From positions 1,550,001 through 1,614,000 of the forward strand of contig NZ_WOWL01000001.1 in assembly GCF_009741265.1 (NCBI RefSeq): DNA of 64,000 nucleotides. Direction: 5' to 3'. The notes under the pieces were generated by a model. It saw only the letters and a list, made by a program, of their open reading frames with translations, searched no databases and was not told where the DNA came from. This document shows, one piece after another, positions 59,989-64,000 of the stretch; the stretch's first letter is position 1, and the number at the start of each line of letters is the position of its first letter. The DNA is from Pseudarthrobacter sp. GA104. Its GTDB lineage: Bacteria > Actinomycetota > Actinomycetes > Actinomycetales > Micrococcaceae. Position numbers and translations under genes: made by a program.

Positions 59989-60174
59989 GGGATCCTCCCC
60001 CATTCGTTCGGGCTGCCCGGTTGGCCACAGAGTGGCGGTCCTGCGCAGCGCCGTTCATGAGAATGCCCCGAACGTACCGGCCTTCGCTGGTCCGCGGGGC
60101 GGTGCAGCGACGCAAGAGTTCCGGGGCTCTTACCACCCAAGTTTAGCCGATGAGGGACTTTGTCCACTCGTTGG

Positions 60175-60227
60175 CCGCCGCGGTCCTTCCTGCAGGGTAA
60201 AAGGCTCCTGCGTAAGGACCGCGGCGG
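60175..60227 (-). terminator. Terminator hairpin of the M14 peptidase gene
   Basis: CCGCCGCGGTCCTT (60175-60188) pairs perfectly with AAGGACCGCGGCGG (60214-60227); an inner CCTGCAGG dyad may branch the loop. It lies 17 bp beyond the M14 stop codon. The rest of the gap 59989-60244 holds the purA promoter region and no gene. Confidence 0.75.
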
Positions 60228-60244
60228 ACTGTCAGCGTGGGCTG

Positions 60245-61306
60245 CTACTCGTCGTCTGCTTCCTCTCCCGGGCGGGAGGCCTGGGTGGCGAGGCTGTCCC
60301 AGAAGGAGGTGTCGGCGTCGGCAATTGAACCGTCAGCAATGGCGGCGGCGGTGGCGGTCAGCGTGGTCACGGTCTGCTTGATCAGGTAGCCGTTGCTCCG
60401 GAGCCCCAGGGCGTAGCCGTCCAGGTAGTGGTCGGACATGCCGCGCATCTCGAACAGGAGCGTTGCGATCCCGTATTCCACTGCGATGCCGTTGCGGCTG
60501 ATGGTTTCAGCGCTGCCGCCCACGTACTTGCCCAGGTGGCCCCAGCCGGTGGAATCAACGTTGTGGAACACCACAGCGCCCAACTGCTTGGACTTTTCCA
60601 CCACGGCCGGATCAGCGTTGGGGGTGGTGGGGTACAGGATGGACCCCGACACCAGTTCACCGTCCCGCTGGCTGCGGGTGCCCTGGTGGTGCAGGTCGAT
60701 CATGTAGTCCACGTTGTACTTGCGCATCACGTTGTTGTGCAGCGCCAGGGTCTCAGGCTGGACCTTGGCCACGTGGTCCCGGTTGAGGTCAACCTCCTCC
60801 GCGTTGTAGCGGGTCATGTTCCGGTCGCCCTTGGCCAGGTAGTCGTCCAGCGGGAAGTTCACATCGCCCATGGCGCCGTCCGCGTTCAGCATGGGCACGA
60901 TGAGGATGTTCACTCCGTCCAGGACATCCTGCGATTTGCCGGTGCCAAGGTGCTTGACGAACTCCAGCGCACCTTCGGTGGTGAGCTGCTCGTTGCCGTG
61001 CTGCTGGGTCAGGTAGAGGATGGTGGGCTTGGCCGGGTCCGAAATGTACTTGACCAGGTGGATGTCCCGGCCTTTCACCGTTTGGCCGATGACTTCCAGC
61101 TCCATGGCGGACTGGCGGGCGTCCTGGTCTTTGAGGAACGAGACCATCTGGTCGTAGGTGGCAAGCTTCGATGTGGTGATCTGGCCGTTGCCGTCATAGT
61201 TGGGCCCCTCTCCGACGGCGAGCGCGGGTGCGGGCGCAGCTAGTGCAGCCAGGGCCAGGGCTCCCGATGCTGCCAGGGTCCTGAAAGTTGCCAGGGTATT
61301 TCTCAC
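60245..61306 (-). CDS. Secreted M14-family zinc carboxypeptidase
   Basis: A 353-residue exported peptidase. A signal peptide (LAASGALALAALAAPAPALA, about 11-30) precedes the M14 domain. Zinc ligands are His103 and Glu106 in QQHGNEQL and His206 or 207 in YMIDLHHQGT; the catalytic Glu is in LLFEMRG near 300. Members cleave C-terminal residues or wall peptides. GTG 61306 has GGAAGAGG upstream; longer in-frame starts lack similarity. Confidence 0.92.
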   Translation of the reverse strand: MRNTLATFRTLAASGALALAALAAPAPALAVGEGPNYDGNGQITTSKLATYDQMVSFLKDQDARQSAMELEVIGQTVKGRDIHLVKYISDPAKPTILYLTQQHGNEQLTTEGALEFVKHLGTGKSQDVLDGVNILIVPMLNADGAMGDVNFPLDDYLAKGDRNMTRYNAEEVDLNRDHVAKVQPETLALHNNVMRKYNVDYMIDLHHQGTRSQRDGELVSGSILYPTTPNADPAVVEKSKQLGAVVFHNVDSTGWGHLGKYVGGSAETISRNGIAVEYGIATLLFEMRGMSDHYLDGYALGLRSNGYLIKQTVTTLTATAAAIADGSIADADTSFWDSLATQASRPGEEADDE

Positions 61307-61666
61307 GGTGCGGTACCTCTTCCGGTGCAGGTGGAGTGCGACCAGCCCGCCATGTCCCCCATCACGGGCTGTGACAAAAGCCAACCAACCTGGATGAATC
61401 CTGTCAATGGATGTGACTGGATCCTGCAGGCAGTTATTACGTTCCGAAAAGAACGGCGTCCGGAGCCTTCCCGGGCGGCTTTGGCCAACTGCCAATGAGT
61501 ATTGGCTCGAAGCGACCGGCGTTTCGTTTGCCTGGGCTTGCTAAACTGGTAAAGGCCGACCAGGAATCGGCCCACCCCAATTAACCGCCGTTGATGAGCT
61601 GTGCCACCGTGCGCCCATTTTCGCCGGCGGAAGCACCATCAATCCCCGCAGGAGATCAAGCACTTC

Positions 61667-62299
61667 ATGACAGCCCTGGCACCCGAATCCTTCCATGAGC
61701 AACTCCTGAGCCGCCGCTACGAACCCAACGTTGCTGCCGTCAACGAACTGTGCGATTCCCTGCAGGATGCCAAGCCCGGCACCGTGGTGCCCTACGTCGA
61801 TCCCATGCACGATGTGGACGAGTGCCGCATCATCAGCCTGTACTCGAACATCGGCGAGGCAGACAAGTCCGGTTTCATCACCCCCGGGGACGAGGACGCC
61901 GCCACCCGGATGCTGGGTATCCAGTGGAAGCTGGGCCTGCGTCCCGAGTTCGTGATGCCGTGGAACGTCCACCCGTGGCACATCCCGGGCGAGGCGAACG
62001 GCAAATTCACCCCGGACCAGATCTCGGCAGGCCTTAAGCCGCTGCTGAAGTTCCTGGCGGTGGTTCCCCGCGCGTCGGTCATCGTTGCCCACGGCACGGA
62101 AGCCAACCGCCTGGCCAACCTGCTCCTGAAAACCGAAGTCCCGCTGCTCTGGCGCCGCGGCCTGAAGACGTACAAGGTGCGCTCCCTCAGCGGCCGCGCC
62201 TTCGCCGGTTCACCTGCCCGCCAGGAGGAGTACCTCGAGGACATGCGGGTCGCCTACGCGGACGCGATGGCGCGGACAGGGCTGCAAAAGGCCAGCTAA
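61667..62299 (+). CDS. Uracil-DNA-glycosylase-superfamily-like protein
   Basis: A 210-residue protein. The blocks VPYVDPMHDVDECRIISLYS, NIGEADKSGF, FVMPWNVHPWHIPG and ASVIVAHGTEANRLANLLLK follow the order expected of UDG-superfamily motifs, with VAHG near the C-terminal His position. Activity on uracil is not assured. ATG 61667 lies 12 bases after GCAGGAG. The 360-bp gap 61307-61666 between this gene and the divergent M14 gene shows no other gene; TTGCTAAACT near 61540 may be promoter. Confidence 0.7.
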   Translation: MTALAPESFHEQLLSRRYEPNVAAVNELCDSLQDAKPGTVVPYVDPMHDVDECRIISLYSNIGEADKSGFITPGDEDAATRMLGIQWKLGLRPEFVMPWNVHPWHIPGEANGKFTPDQISAGLKPLLKFLAVVPRASVIVAHGTEANRLANLLLKTEVPLLWRRGLKTYKVRSLSGRAFAGSPARQEEYLEDMRVAYADAMARTGLQKAS

Positions 62300-62322
62300 T
62301 CCGGCTCCGGACCCTTAAGCCG

Positions 62323-62373
62323 AACGACGGCGGGCTGCCACCTTTCTCGAAAAGGTGACCGCCCGCCGTCGTT
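62323..62373. terminator. Terminator hairpin after the UDG-like gene
   Basis: AACGACGGCGGGC (62323-62335) pairs with GCCCGCCGTCGTT (62361-62373), and CACCTTT with AAAGGTG inside, around a five-base loop. Confidence 0.8.
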
Positions 62374-62383
62374 CGTTAAACCA

Positions 62384-62442
62384 ACGCGGGGTCGCTAAAC
62401 GCCGTCTCCGAGTCCCGGAAAGGGCGGTAAGTGACCCCGCGT
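62384..62442. repeat. Second tandem hairpin, family 2
   Basis: ACGCGGGGTCGCTAAACGCC (62384-62403) pairs with 62422-62442 with a few mismatches. The right arm GCGGTAAGTGACCCCGCG parallels GCGTTAAGTGAGAGAGCG at the right end of the palindrome at 3303-3401. It ends nine bases before the DUF3151 stop codon. Confidence 0.75.
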
Positions 62443-62450
62443 CGCTGTTG

Positions 62451-62873
62451 CTAGGAGGCTTCGATGGCCGCCTTGGCCGACGGGTCGGAATCGTTGAGGA
62501 ACTTCTCGATCCGTTCCGGCTCCTCCGCTTCGCCAATCGCAGCCGAGGCGCGGCCGAGCGAGTACAGTGCCCGCAGGAAACCCCGGTTGGGTTCGTGCTC
62601 CCAGGGAATGGGACCGACGCCCCGCCAGCCGTTGCGGCGCAGCGAGTCCAGGCCGCGGTGGTAGCCCACGCGCGAGTAGGCGTAGGAATCGATGGTCCGT
62701 CCTTCTGCCCAGGCCTCTTCCGCCAGCACTGCCCACAACAGCGAGGATGTGGGGTGCTTGGCCACCAGGTCCAGGGCTTCCTGGCCCGCTTCGAGCTGCT
62801 GGTAGACCTCAGTCTCGGCAGGCAGGAGCGTGGGCTCGGGGCCCATCAAATTCCTACGGAACTCATCGGACAT
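62451..62873 (-). CDS. DUF3151-family protein
   Basis: A 140-residue protein of the actinobacterial DUF3151 family: MSDEFRRNLMGPEPTLLP, then HPTSSLLWAVLAEEAW, IDSYAYSRVGYHRGLDSLRR and FLRALYSLGRASAAIGE. Helical, TPR-like in look; function unknown. It starts 2 bp after fba in the same direction, a common actinobacterial arrangement. Confidence 0.93.
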   Translation of the reverse strand: MSDEFRRNLMGPEPTLLPAETEVYQQLEAGQEALDLVAKHPTSSLLWAVLAEEAWAEGRTIDSYAYSRVGYHRGLDSLRRNGWRGVGPIPWEHEPNRGFLRALYSLGRASAAIGEAEEPERIEKFLNDSDPSAKAAIEAS

Positions 62874-62875
62874 TC

Positions 62876-63895
<1,020 letters not shown>

Positions 63896-63961
63896 GCTGA
63901 CTCCTATGCTGAGGTTCGTCTTTGGGTTGGTAACCCTGGAGTACCGCTTACGGCTAGCACC

Positions 63962-63967
63962 ATCCTA
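63962..63967 (-). promoter_or_regulatory. -10 box of the fba promoter
   Basis: On the minus strand TAGGAT lies about 67 bases before the fba ATG, leaving a leader of about 60 bases with a normal ribosome site. The remaining bases to 64000 show no gene. Confidence 0.45.
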
Positions 63968-64000
63968 GTCATTTCCGTGCAGCCTGTGCTCCCGGTTACG

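Overview
The window is high-GC actinobacterial DNA. Gene content and protein style point to an Arthrobacter/Pseudarthrobacter-type soil bacterium (Micrococcaceae); this assignment is inferred from sequence character, not from a search. Housekeeping anchors include the glyoxylate shunt pair aceA-aceB, dnaX-recR-lysC, purS-purQ-purL, purA, fba, an SRP RNA and one tRNA-Ser.

Layout. 1-5.8 kb: aceA and aceB, each followed by a large palindrome, then a CynX/NimT-type MFS exporter divergent from a D-2-hydroxyacid dehydrogenase. 5.8-16.6 kb: a carbohydrate island. A leftward operon (solute-binding lipoprotein, two CUT1 permeases, Gfo/Idh dehydrogenase, ThuA-like protein) and a rightward operon (TIM-barrel isomerase, two Gfo/Idh dehydrogenases, TIM-barrel isomerase) flank a ROK regulator. 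Both operon promoters carry a 26-bp dyad of the same layout, so the ROK protein probably controls both. The enzyme set resembles oxidation-elimination-hydration-reduction routes through 3-keto-glycosides, such as levoglucosan catabolism. 16.6-24 kb: GNAT acetyltransferase, glycogen-debranching-type enzyme, GT4 glycosyltransferase, FrnE-like DsbA protein with a TetR regulator, LytR_C protein and HAD phosphatase. 24-30 kb: a Stealth-family phosphotransferase that seems to start with ATT, a calcineurin-like phosphoesterase, glutathione peroxidase, an M23 peptidase with a long EPAPx tail, and an MpaB/DUF2236 protein that seems to start with ATC.

30.3-31.7 kb: an intact IS481-family insertion sequence sits against the 3' end of tRNA-Ser(GGA), with a 16-bp target duplication, and separates the tRNA from its probable terminator. 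32-41.5 kb: SRP RNA, dnaX, recR, a three-gene ABC-2 exporter operon and lysC. 41.6-48.4 kb: two related tiny proteins, a MarR regulator with a palindromic operator, then an operon encoding two subtilisin-inhibitor-like (SSI) proteins, convergent with a large secreted subtilase. This is a candidate protease/inhibitor locus.

48.6-64 kb: purSQL; a DUF559-type nuclease-fold protein and DUF503 set among three 48-nt-class hairpins of one family; a run of small metabolic genes; an ECF sigma factor with its probable membrane anti-sigma factor; purA; an M14 carboxypeptidase; a UDG-like protein; and fba with DUF3151.

Two features recur. Many genes look leaderless, with a TAnnnT-like -10 box six or seven bases before the start codon. 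Gene ends are often marked by very long perfect or near-perfect hairpins of at least two sequence families.
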